Part shown: positions 35,200 through 46,730 of the stretch, piece after piece
How the letters are laid out: each line of letters opens with the position of its first letter
Numbering within the stretch: position 1 is the first letter of the stretch
Assembly (NCBI GenBank): GCA_051453625.1
Contig: JBOZIK010000001.1
Span: forward strand, 201,503,289-201,555,119
Direction of reading: 5' to 3'
From: Welwitschia mirabilis
Taxonomy: Eukaryota; Gnetophyta; Gnetopsida; Welwitschiales
Length of the DNA: 51,831 bases
The notes under the pieces: model-generated
The model's input: only the letters and a program-made list of their open reading frames with translations
The model's database searches: none
What the model was told of the DNA's origin: nothing
Program-made: the position numbers and the translations under genes

Positions 35200-35880
35200 A
35201 TGGAGTGGACACAGAATTCTTTCAAGGTTAAGGCTCTTTTGAAAAACACTAGGAATTTGTTTAATCTTGAAGTGCACTATATGGAACACTCCAATTCAAT
35301 AGGACGAATGCTAAGGTGGCTTGGCAATTTAACAAATCTAAGGCTACTCTACCTCTACCAAAGCCATGTAGATGGCAACATTTTTGCTATCATAACAACA
35401 CTACTTTTGCTGACAAACCTTGACCATAATCAGTTGTTTAGAGAGCTTTCCCATAGAAAAGTCTTTAGTGAAATCAATGTCTCCCAATTAATCCTCCATT
35501 ATCCTCTCCCAAAACAATATGATCAATCTTTACAATAATACCCAAAACCTATGATATAAAAGCATTAATTCACTTCGATAGTCTAGGCATTGGCAAAGTA
35601 CCTTGATGGCCCTCTGTCTTGTTAAATGTTAATAATACTAGTGAATTCAGAAGGTGATCTACTAGATAATATCTTTCTATATCTAGGATAATAGTAGAGA
35701 AGGTATCAGACATGATAACATGTTTATAGCCATCATTTTTACTCCCTCATCAAACAATAGACTTTATTGACTCTAGACATGGCTTAATGCTTGTTGTAGA
35801 TATTTCTACATCTAATCTAATTCAAGATATTTTTGTTGAACATCTATTTAGGATATGTTCTAGTGAAAGATCATATGAAT
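35200..35880 (+). pseudogene. Leucine-rich-repeat receptor-like protein fragment
   Basis: The open stretch from 35200 reads 'LRWLGNLTNLRLLYLYQSHV' followed by 'LLLLTNLDHNQL', close to the plant extracellular LRR pattern (P.WLGNLTNL..L.L..N...G.IP..I..L..LT.LDL..NQLSGELP). Further right, after stops, 'TIDFIDSRHGLMLVVDIST' resembles another repeat ('L..ID.S.NGLTGVVDIS'). There is no signal peptide, transmembrane or kinase part. It is a dead fragment of a receptor-like protein or kinase, in antisense to element C that surrounds it. Confidence 0.7.
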
Positions 35881-37654
35881 ATAGGTTTTGAAAATTAGTG
35901 AAAACATGAAAAAGATAAGAAGACAACTTGAACAGTGAGGTGAAAAAGATGACTTGTAATATGAGTAATAACAAAAGAAATAGGACCAAACAATGTGATG
36001 ATTCAAATGAATTGCCTTTATAATAACGATGCCCAATGAAATCCTAATCTAAGCTCTAATAGTAACATGTAATGCCTATAATTTTTAAACCAATCTAAAT
36101 ATTACAAGATTCTCAGATAATAAGGAGTAATGAATAGTATCCCAATGTGTTGGTAAGATTGGATATGTGCATAATGCTTTCAAGCAAATACTTATGAATT
36201 AATTATAAAACTTAGAACCATAGTTTATTTTATATATGTATTTATATTATAGAATGTACTATGAAAACTCTTAATATAACTCTAGTCTAATAATTATTTA
36301 AGGATGCATATAAAATAAATAATAACTACAAGCTAGAAAATAGTATTAACTTACAATTTCCTTGAAGTCCATTATTCTAGTAATGTTACTTACCAACTAA
36401 ATAATTTTGTGTTAAATATCTAATTTTCATAATCAAGGTTATTAGGTATAGTTTATATTAATTATGCTGAAGTTTTAGGATGCATCTTGGATACCATGAT
36501 ACATGTTAATCACTTGGCATATATTAATAATAATGTATATATGTGGCATTGAAGGGACACCATGGTCTAAATATATTTTGATACCTAGATAACATCTTAT
36601 TTGACTTTTTAGAGGACACAGGCATAAAGAAAATCATAATAAAAAATTTAAAGAATTAAAGGATATGAATGTATGAAAATAAGCATAATCCCAAAAAAAA
36701 AAAAGGTTCCCTGTCAAATTCAAATCTGTCACTTTTAGGTTTCTATTTTAACTTCCTTTCAATGACCAAAAAATATATTCTAATAGTTGAGATAAGAAGG
36801 TGTTAACCTTTAAATGGGGATGTGAAACTTATTTCATGCGTGCCACATAAGAAAGGAAATGCCATGTGAGAAGGAGAATAACACAAGAAAACAAAGCATC
36901 ACGTGAGTGAGAGGTATGCATCGAGCAATAAAAAGAAATTAAGAAGGGACATTTTAAATAAATAATAGCTTTGATTGGATTAGAATTGGATAATGATGAT
37001 TTGCTTTACAATCCTCTATTTGTGCAATTTCCAAAGTCTTCATTTTCAACTATTTGTGCAATTCGTTTTTCAGATGTGCACTCAAAAATTTCGCATTTCT
37101 TAATTTTGGTAATATTTTGATTGAAGAAAGGATTAAGTTTTAGTAAAGAAGAAGTAACATGCTAACAGAAGAGGAAGAATCACTAGCAAGAGGAGAAGCA
37201 CATGTACAAAAGAAATATTATTGGTTCTTCATTATCACTATAAGTGGAGAAAGGATGAAAACATGTTAGCAAAATGTATTTCAACAAAGGATCATCTTAT
37301 TTTTCAACTGAAAGGATTAATTACTGAGAGTGGGTGGGTAAGAGGAAGAAAGAAACAAGAGAAGAAAGAAATGGCATTGGGTGGACAACGTTGTGTAAGC
37401 TTGGTTTCTATGTTGTTTTCCTTTAGAAACTGATTTCATTACTCATTCATCATGGGCTATCGGGCATTTCATTACAAAGCATAGATTGATAGGATTAAAT
37501 ATTTGACTAATTCACTACACGATGGAGAAAAGGAGGAGGATTGAAGGACAAGCCAACTACAATGATTACACAAGTAGATTAGTTATCCATTACTTGATAT
37601 GATGCACTGGTTAAAGATGACTAATGTGGTTAAAAGATGAATACCACAAAAAAT

Positions 37655-37765
37655 GAAGACTACCTAATAATTAGTTGCACTACCATAATGGTATAGGATG
37701 TCGTATTAAGAAAGAGAGGCAGAAGGTCACAGGTTTAAATCTATGCTAATACATCTTATTATTCT
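37655..37765 (+). mobile_element. Possible tRNA-derived SINE remnant
   Basis: CATAATGGTATAGGATG (A-box-like) and AGGTCACAGGTTTAAATC (B-box-like, consensus GGTTCRANTCC) are about 45 bp apart, followed by TATGCTAATAC. The second half resembles the SINE at 22665 (GAGGTCTATAGTTCAAAATC then CATGTTAGTG). No target-site duplication was found. Confidence 0.4.
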
Positions 37766-38515
37766 CTATTATAATAAATGGAAATTATTAAGCCATACAT
37801 CAAATACAAACTAAGGTTTAATGTAACTATTATTGATTTATTCTACAAATACATATTTAAACCAAAATATCTACTAAGGATCCTTTTAATGATTAAGTTT
37901 AAGTTCTTTGTAAAATATGTATATTGTATAAAAATAACCTCCAAAATAAATTCTCTCCATTACAACCTTTACTCAGTCCCCTAATAAATGGTTAATACTT
38001 TATCTCAATAAATATTTAATAATTTATTTGTTTAATGATAAATAATCTATGGCTAAAATTTAAGGTATAGAAAACCACACTTCAAAATGTAACTCTTTCA
38101 TTAAAATAAATAACCATTCGAAATCTTCAAAAAATTATAAACATAGATGCACATTCTTGCAAACTCTTCCATAATCAAATCTAAAAAGATCAACCATGTT
38201 TATATAATTAATACAATTTATTTAGGGCATTCATGATCCTTCACTAAATGCATGAATCTAAGCAACAAGTATGAAAATAGCACTTCATCTAAACTGCAAT
38301 AGCTTACTTATTCCAAGGTTTTCTTCATAATAGGTCCTACACATGTAAGCATGGTGTGAGAACTATAGCCTTCACAGTTCTCAGTATGGTCCATGTCCAG
38401 GTTAAGGTAATTAGGAGAGATGTATCCCAATACAAAATAGGATTATCAAGCAAATTGAGTGTGACCAAGACCTCAAACAAATCATAGAAATCTAGATGCA
38501 CATATATTTAGATTA

Positions 38516-38604
38516 GACCAATTTACTTCCTTTACTCTCTTATGAAATTACTGTATTTTAGGCCAACTTACCTAGAGGGGACCAATTTACTTCCTTTACT
38601 CTCT
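38516..38604. repeat. 25-bp direct repeat pair
   Basis: GACCAATTTACTTCCTTTAC plus TCTCT occurs identically at 38516-38540 and 38580-38604. It lies just inside the interior edge of the right LTR of element C, close to where a primer site would be. Confidence 0.9.
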
Positions 38605-38697
38605 AGGCAAAATTTTCAACAATTTAGGGATTATCAAAAATAGGTCAACAAAGGGTTACAAAACTTAAGTAAAATAATATGAAAGAATCCTAAGCAA

Positions 38698-39578
38698 TTT
38701 ATAATGCATGGTGTTCAATTTGTAAATAGAACTTACAAGCTTCAATCAAAATACAAGATAACAAATAATGCTTTGAGAATGTAAGCAGTATGAAAAAAAG
38801 AAAATACAAGAAAATAAGTAATCTAAGAACAAATAGGAAATAGATTGTACCAAAATCTATACCAAAAAATTAGGATAATATTGAAAAATTATGAAGATCC
38901 AAATGCCAAGGCTTCTAAGCTCTAAGCCAAATTCACCAAGATTTAATAGAAAAGCCTTTTTCAAGATATGAAATGAGAGAATAAGAAGGTCCTATTTATA
39001 GCAGAGTGTGAAGGATGTGAAACGATATGAGAGCACAAAGAGATACCATTATAAAAGAGGGTATTAAAGGTGGTGGATATGGTGGATGTGATGAACTTGA
39101 CAGAAGTGGTGGAAGTGGTGAAGGTAGTGAAAGTGGTAAGGATACTGTTACTTTTCTAAGCCATTGGATGCATAATATTCATCATAATAAATAATAATGT
39201 ATTTATTAAAAATAAAAAAATAATCCATCTCATAAATATAATTTCCATGTTTGAATTTAGGAAAGGTACAACTATTAAACAAGAAAAATAATGCAATCAC
39301 TATATTATGCACTAACATGACCACTACTCTAACCACTACCTTAGCCATAAAAGATCATGATTAACTACCAAGAATAACAAGGAATAATATTATGACTATT
39401 ATAAACAAAATGACTTAAAAATAAAAAGTTATAGTATACATTTTTCATAATATAATTATATCTCAATGATAGTAATAATTACAATAATTAATTTAGCTTG
39501 TGAATCCTATAAAAATAAAATTTATTTTAATTAAAATTTTAAGCTAAGTCTTTGAACCTTAAAAGTCTAGATGTGACA
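38698..39578 (-). repeat. LTR C2 (5' LTR), about 881 bp or more
   Basis: Partner of 31425-32280. On the - strand it starts TGTCACATCTAGAC at 39578. TATA box CTATAAATAGGACC at 38994-39001 and upstream. G-rich triplet-like run at about 39065-39140. The left edge cannot be fixed because the partner is cut by a gap. Confidence 0.83.
38994..39001 (-). promoter_or_regulatory. TATA box of LTR C2
   Basis: GCTATAAATAGGACC on the - strand is a consensus plant TATA box, conserved in the partner LTR as CTATAAATATGACC. Confidence 0.65.
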
Positions 39579-39849
39579 TGCATTCATGCTATATTTTAAG
39601 AGGTACACTCCTAGCTTCAATTTTTAATCTTTCTAAACATTTCTTCTTACTTATGTTTTCTTTTCCTTGAACTTATTTGCCTTTCTTCAATGCTTGTTTT
39701 ATTGTAGTTTATCACAAATTATGCTTAAGGAGAGAATGACACTGTGACCTTTTTACAACAAATGACCTAGTTTTTCTTTGCAAAATCTAGCCTCAAATAA
39801 TTTTACATGAATTATTAGTTATTTTATAGTAGTTAATTTATATCTACAA

Positions 39850-40300
39850 AAGAAAACAAATCATATTCTTTACCTTAAGATAGTTTTTAATCATTCCAAA
39901 ATGTTTAGAATGTCACTCAATCCAAAGAATAGTATTTTTTATTTAAGATGTGGTACCATACTTAGACATCATATTTCTAGTTTTGGAGTAATGAGTGACT
40001 TGTTAAGAATTAAGTTGCTTAGTGAATTATCATTTTTAAAGTTAAAAAAATATTTAAGATCCTTCTTTGTAAAGATTAATTTTGTTAAGAAATTCATTTC
40101 TAAATGTATAAAAATAACTATTCCTCTACAATAAATGTTAAAACAAGATTAAGAAGTTACAAAGAATCCACATGCATATCATGTATTTTTGTTTCTTTTA
40201 AAGTCTATCACTCAAGCCCCTCTTCTATCAATCCCAGATTTTGCTAAAGATTTCTTTTATTTTCTTTTTCATCTTATAATTCAATTTTCCATGTTCTAAT
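39850..40300 (+). pseudogene. Gypsy reverse transcriptase C-terminal part, degenerate
   Basis: From 39850: 'YLKIVFNHSKMFRMSLNPKN' (family 'HL..VF..C....LSLNPKK'), then 'GTILRHHISSFGVMSDL', 'LKKYLRSFFVKINFVKKFIS' and 'ITQAPLLSIPDFAKDF' (family 'S.APVL..PDF.K.F'). This is the RT thumb and connection into RNase H. The frame from 39901 to 40134 is open for 77 codons. The palm and fingers are absent: LTR C2 ends only about 270 bp upstream. Confidence 0.88.
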
Positions 40301-40789
40301 CCTTAAGGAATTATAGAAAGATCTTCCCATTTCTTTCTCTAGTACTATACTTAAGAATACTCAATTTAAGTATACTTAGTTGAAAAACCATGCTTACACA
40401 TTTATCAAAGAAATTAAACATCACAAGTATTACATCATTTCAAAAAAGGTATGTTTAGTAGTATTTGATCCATTAATTAAATATATGTTAGTTAATGTAA
40501 AATTGTCTTCGAAAATAGATTCATTACCAATGAAATTATAGCAATTAATTTTTAATTAATAGTTAGTAAAATACTTAAAACTATCAGCTTAACTAAATAC
40601 ATAGCCTATAAGGACTTATAAATTTGGTATAATGCATAAAATATCACTAGAGAAGATCATTCGTACTATGATATAATATATTATTTGAGAATAGGTTATC
40701 CTCTAGCTCACTTGGAAAGTTAAGCAAGAAAGTATTTTATTCAAAGACAAAAAAAAATTCAAGATTATTGATGATGTTCAATATAGAAT

Positions 40790-41800
40790 TAACTTTAGAG
40801 GAATATTATTTATATGTCTTCTTTATTTAGAAGCTCAAGAAGTTTTGGATTAATTTTATGATTATTAAAGTGTTTTTAAGAGAAATTTTTTAGCTATGGT
40901 TAGTCATATTTCTAGAAAAGAACATTACTTATCAACATTTTCTAAAGACTATGTAGAAAAAATCAAGGGACGTTTTAAATATCAAGCTTATGGTTCTAAG
41001 TTAGTTAAAGTTGTAACTTCATTTAAATCCATTTTTAGAATGTTCCATTTAATGTCTGAGGTTTAAGATTTATTGAAATGATTCATCCTTCTTCTTCAAT
41101 CATTCATCCTCCTTCGTCACAAGACTAGGTATATAATAATGGCCACTGATTATCTTACAAAATGATAATAGGCTAAGGCACTTAAGAACTACATGTCAAA
41201 GGAATTAATTTATTGTTTTAAGGATTTTATTTTAACTTAGATTTGGAATTATAGAAATTTTAGTCTAGGATAATAATCGCACTTTCATCTCCAGTGAGCT
41301 TAACTTGGGCTAATAAGCATAAAATATTAATTAAAAATTCATCTAATTATTATCCTTATGAAAATGATTTAGCAAAATCCCCCAATATGGAGATCATTTT
41401 AATTGGTATGACATACTTAGATTTGTACTTTGGGTTGGTGAAATTCATTACCACAAAATAATTAAGGATAACACATTTGGATTAGTATATGTTACTAAGG
41501 CTAAGATTCCTTTACACTTATATAAGCCTTCATATAAAGCCTTAGTCAATTCATTATATAAGCCTTAGAAGTAGAAACCTATTCTTTTATGGAAACTAAT
41601 CACAAAAGAAACCTAATCCAAAGTATCACATGTCTTAACTAAATACAAAATATCAATAGAAAAGATGATTTAATCAAAAGGCACATATTAGAACCTTTCA
41701 ATCTAGTAATTTAGCATAATGTCTAGCTTTTTATAAGATTAGAAAACTTTCTAAGGTAATCAGATAAATGAAAAAAATATTGTAAAATAATTAATAATAA
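40790..41800 (+). pseudogene. Gypsy integrase, degenerate
   Basis: Blocks in order: 'EAQEVLD' (family 'EEAQEVL...H.G..GGH'), 'EHYLSTFSKDYVEKIKGRFK' (family 'GYYWPTIFKD....I.KC'; the zinc-site Cys has become Arg), 'YIIMATDYLTK' near 41130 (family 'YIL.ATDYFTKW.EA'), and 'SSNYYPYENDLAKSPN' near 41330-41380 (family 'SS.YYPQGNGLAESTN'). Frameshifts and stops throughout. It belongs downstream of the RT fragment at 39850. Confidence 0.85.
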
Positions 41801-42544
41801 CAACTCTAGTTGTTAATTGTTTAAAAATAATAATATTAATAAAATAATAATATAGTAGTACTAAATAAATTGTTAAAAATATAAGCATGCTTGTCTCTTT
41901 TAAGGAATTTATTGAAATTTACCTTAAAGTTGCTAGATTTTAGTTAGGTTGGGTTAATTAGGAGGTCTACTATAACTTATGCATATTTTCTATTTTTATA
42001 ATTTACTTGTAGATTACGTATCCTATTTTTAAAAGATGACTGATTATGATTTAGATTTATTTTTATTACATATTATTCATGAAGTAATAATCATATTTTT
42101 TATGAGAAGTTTACTTATGTTACTTATTTTTAGTAATTACATTTAATTAGAAAAGTTTTTATATCATTACTTACACTAGTGGCTAGGCTTAAAAAGGATG
42201 AGAAAGGGGAATCTAAATTACCCATATGAACTTAACCTTATACTTACAAATAGATGAGTCTTTAGGCTACTAGATTCATAGTTGAGATCCTTATGATTAT
42301 GAAATGTATTAAAGTATTTTGGAGTTTCTAACAGAGTTCTTGGATTTTGGCTTTAAGAATAGGAATGATTAATGAACTCTTCTTGTATTTTATATGATCT
42401 AAGTAATTTTTTCTTATGCTTTACATAATTCAAGCTATTTTATAAATCTTGTATGATTGTTGTATTTCTTTTATGGCTTAAAATTTCTATTCTTATATTA
42501 CCTATGATATCATTACTTATCTTACTTTTTCTTATCTAGTATGT
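41801..42544. other. No feature recognised
   Basis: AT-rich DNA between the gypsy integrase and the D-family LTR. It should be the 3' noncoding part of the + strand gypsy element, but no polypurine tract or LTR is visible. Confidence 0.45.
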
Positions 42545-44098
42545 TATTGTGATGTGTATTTGTGCAATTTTTCATGTTCTTATTAAATCCTATCAATTAC
42601 AAATATATATTACAAAATACAACACAATCATATAGATGTGAATGACCCAAATGATGTAATCTATCAAAGGCATAAGTGAGAAGAAAGAGAATTGATTTTT
42701 AAATAAAATATTTTTGTATTTTCTTTTAAGTACAACAAAATAACAATGCAAAGTAAATAATGCAAGTAAATACACTATGCAAATGAGATGTAATACTATT
42801 CTAAATGCAATATTTATCTAATTACTACATTAGCCTATCATAGAAATTGATCATGTATATCCTAGATCAATCAAGGAAACTTTCACTCACCAAAACCAAC
42901 CTAGGCTATTAAGTATGTTGAATAGAATATGAAAACATGCAAAGCTAATTTAGAAAATAAAATGAAATGTAACTAAACTACCAGTATTAATATTAACAAA
43001 GGTTTCCCTTATGATGTATATCACAAATGAAGTTGTCGTAGAATCATCAATAACATAAACTATAAGGGAGATGCACATAACAAAAGATATAAAATGGAAA
43101 ATAGAGTTTTGATTAAGTTAAATCAATATCTGTGTCACAAAGAAGTAGCACCTCAATGAAGGATATATAGTCCAACGTCAAGGAAGACATTTATTTGTAA
43201 TAATGAGAAATGGATATCCTATCCTTTAATCTTCTGTCATGAGAATTTCCTATACTAAAGAAAATAAAGTCAGAGTTGAGGATAAAGGAGTTATTTATTA
43301 CAAAAAAGACTCTAAAAATAGCAAGCCATAATAGATGTGATAAAATACCTAATGGATGTATAAGAAGGCACATGATACATGATGAAAGTTTGGAGGAGTT
43401 TGATAAATAGTTATATTTAGGTATCTCACAGGAGATGATGATACATCATACATGATCTACATCAGCTGTTAGTTTGGTCCAAGCATCCTAGTTAGTATTA
43501 TTATTTTTGTGGTTCATACTATCATTTAGACAATATGAAGGATGATGGGATTCTTAAAGTTATTTATTATATTAGATCAACCTTTTTAATTACAGGATTT
43601 TTGCCTCAGATAGGAAGTATTAAAATTTTCTTAAAATGCTGTCAAATGTAATGAAGATTGCATGTTTTCATGATATTTGCCTTAGCTCTTAATTATCATT
43701 AAAACTTAGCATAAACCTATCTAATGTTCTAGAAAACTACTAAAAATACCCTATCAAAATACATACAATTTGACATCGCAACATAGACCCTCACTTAGCT
43801 TTATTGGTCTCTGACCAAGCCTAGGTGAACAACCATGATTGTAAGCTAAATTGACTAAAGATAAATCAATTATAAAACTATAAAATAATCTCAAAACTAA
43901 TCTCAGAAATCTCAAAGTGCATGAATGAATTTTAAAAACTAGCAGTTGAACATTTTTATCTAAGTAGAGCAAGTGACTATACCATTGTCCTGATTATCAT
44001 CCAGATGATGGAGGAGATGACAGGCTAAAAAAAATGATTTTACAAAATAGATCCTGTGAAAAGTNNNNNNNNNNNNNNNNNNNNNAGAAAGATAAACA
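42545..44098 (-). repeat. LTR family D, copy 1, 1554 bp
   Basis: Homologous over its whole length to 46731-48118. Shared landmarks: GTGTATTTGTGCAAT near the left end, CTCAATGAAGGA/CTCAATGGAGGA, ATGAAGATTGCAT/ATGGAGATTGCAT, and GCAACATAGACCCTCA/GCAACATAGCCTTTCA. The left end reads TATTGTGATG where other copies have TGTTGYGGTG; the right end is GATAAACA. A 21-base gap lies at 44065-44085. About 100 bp of element interior to its right is also shared with copy 2, then homology ends. Confidence 0.83.
44065..44085. other. Assembly gap, 21 N
   Basis: Near the right end of D LTR copy 1. Confidence 0.99.
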
Positions 44099-44199
44099 TT
44101 AAAACCCCTTTAAATTTAATAGTCCCCACTCAAATGTATAGCATGTCATAAAAATAATCACATGTAACATAAAAAATCATCATGATAAAGTGTCTTAAA

Positions 44200-46330
44200 A
44201 ATATATAAATGATGTGCATGTGACACTCAAGCCTCTACATTATTCTTTGTGTTGGGATGTATAATAGCAGAGAAATATAGAAAATCAATTAATGTTTGTT
44301 CTTGGTTTACAACTAATAGATTATTCTTTACATTGGGATGTGCAAAGTGAAGGTAGAGTTATGACTACTTTAATCATTTTAATTACCTATTTTATCACAG
44401 ATGATCTCTGGTATCTTTGAGAAAAGAAAAACTCAATCTTTAATCTATTATAGAAGAACCAATATGGAATGGAGGGTGCCTTGTTGGCACTGGCATATAG
44501 TTTTATCCTTGATAATGGCTTAGAGTTTTCTGCAATGCTAATATTTAGGCTTTATTAGGGGTTGTAGGTATAGCTAACCAGTGATTTCAATGATAACTCT
44601 TCTTCTTCTTCTTCTTCAGACATCTAGCTCAATAGTTTTCAAATTTCACTTATCAAAAACATGCATATTTACCTCTCTTGTCCTATTCTACTTATGAAAT
44701 ATATTTTCTACATTTATTTGGTCTTGTGATTTGGGATTTATCTCTAAAAATTTCTAGTAATTCTTCTTTGTTAAAAATTTTTAGAAATGTTCTTGTTAAT
44801 ATCTGTGACTTAAAAAAGGGATTGTATTATGTGATCCTTCCTAATAAAGTTTCAAAAAATTACTTTGAAGTTAAAATGGAAATGAATTATCTAAAATGGT
44901 ATTGTATGATACAGATGAAGGAGGAAACATAGAGAGAAAATAACTTACTAATGTACATTCTTAGAAAAGCATTAGACAACATGCTATCTACTGTGAAGAG
45001 ATTCCAAACCTAATTCTTGATATATATTTATACATTTTCCATTATACAATTGATTGTGAATTTGCAAATCACTAGAACACTTAGATCTTCATTAAAATCA
45101 TAAACAAGAAACTTTTGAATATAACAAGAGATCCGAGTATACAGGAAAAGTAGAGTATATTTAATATCATGAGACTTCTATAACAAAATGTAGATTTTAA
45201 AGGATTTGGAGTGAAGAAAGATAAGCATAAAATGATCATTCAACAAAAACAACACTTTTAGGGTATGCTTTATTTTTTTAATAAATTGTTATTTGTAATC
45301 CTTCTTTAAACTACTACTCTTTTCTTACTCTTACAATAGCCATGGGAATTCTTTGATGATGTGTTTGATATTTAATTGTTAATGTATGTGAAAAATTCAT
45401 TATTTAGCTACCTAGCAATATAGAGATGGTATTGCTTATTAGTTTTTGTAAATGTATTTAAAAAAAAGCTTAAATTTGCATGTTATTACCCTGGGTTTAA
45501 AGCCTGAGGTAGAATTTGAAAGATGAGGTGTTTATAGATAAACAACACCACATCGATTTTAGTAAAAATTATAGCAATTGAAAGAAGGTAAAGGTCTAAC
45601 TTAGTGGTGCATTTTTAAAACATTTAGAACCTTTTCACTAGGCTCTCAAAAAAATTCATAAATTGTATTCAAGTAGATAATGAAGGGTTTTTGCATTAAA
45701 CTTTGACATTAATATAACTTTGTTCATTCACTGCATTGATAAAGTAAACATTGACTAGACTTAATTAAGCTCTTTAATATTTAGTAATCTATCTCTGTAT
45801 TTAAAATTATTTCTTCTATCTAATTTGATGTAATCATCTAAATTCATTCTCTTAATTTGTAAGATAGATTTGTATTTTATTATTAGTATTGGAAATAAAT
45901 TATCTTATTAATGGAAGACAACTTCATGACTTTATTGGTGATATCTCAATATAATAGCATTGTATTTTAATTTTGTTTTAATTTAAACCAAGAAAAGTGT
46001 TCCTTCAATTGTTCATGTTGATATAAACTAAAAAGTATGTTTTGTAATTTCTTTTCTTGGGATCTATATATGCTTCTATATAATTATATGAAAATGTCAT
46101 TTTATCCATATATAGGAAGTGAGATATGTTTTTCCTATATGTATTGCTTCCTATAATATCACTTAATTCTAAAAGCCAAGAAGAGTGTTTCCTGTCATGG
46201 TGTTAATAATTTTTATGGAATTGACATTGCATCCACTTGTAGTAGAGGTTTAGTATTTAGATACTACTATAATTATTTTGAAAAAAAAAAAGAGTTAAAA
46301 AATATTTAAAAAATATAATAAGATTAAGGA
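44200..46330. other. No gene recognised
   Basis: AT-rich DNA with short open frames and no family motif. A 22-bp direct repeat, ATTATTCTTTGTGTTGGGATGT and a near copy with ACA for GTG, lies at about 44240-44262 and 44322-44344. Confidence 0.45.
44599..44618. repeat. (CTT)n microsatellite
   Basis: About six CTT units in AT-rich DNA, ending in CAG. Confidence 0.8.
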
Positions 46331-46730
46331 GTAAGTAGGTTAAATAATTATTTATTATTATGTTTTGATTTATTAATATTATATTTTTATATTACATTCG
46401 AAACATATGTATTATATTACATATGTATTATATTATGTAATAAATATTATATTAAGTTATATTATAATATAATATTATATTGCATTATGTTATATTATAA
46501 TATATTAAATAATATTGTATTATATTATAATATATTACATTAGATTATATTTGATTATGTTAGCTCCTATGCATAATTTTAAACATATTATATTGTATAT
46601 TGTATACTATAATATAGTATGTATATGTTATATTATATTATAATATATGTTATTATATTATTTTATATGCATAATATTATATTATCTTATACTATGCTAT
46701 ATCATATGTATAGTACTATATGTATATATT
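46331..46730. repeat. Low-complexity (TATTA)-rich tract
   Basis: About 400 bp of near-pure A/T with irregular TATTA/TATATT/ATATTA units and many ATAT self-complementary stretches. The D-family LTR copy 2 begins exactly at its right edge, so it was probably the insertion target. Confidence 0.9.

Larger units (their letters stand above)
31425..39578 (-). mobile_element. LTR element C, no recognisable pol, encloses an LRR fragment
   Basis: Direct repeats 31425-32280 and 38698-39578 share long segments (for example GAGCACAAAGAGATACCATT and ATGCATAATATTCATCATAA) and both carry CTATAAAT on the - strand. A purine tract AAAGGATGGAGAAA directly right of the left copy identifies it as the 3' LTR; the right copy has no such tract. 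The 6.4-kb interior has a short coiled-coil-like - strand segment near 33.9-34.1 kb and an antisense LRR pseudogene, but no protease, RT or integrase that I can see. The left LTR runs into the 31325-31424 gap, so the true left end is unseen. Confidence 0.78.

Noticed and set aside
37655-37765. Functional tRNA gene
   Set aside because: The B-box-like segment is present but no acceptor stem or anticodon arm folds; a SINE remnant is the better reading.
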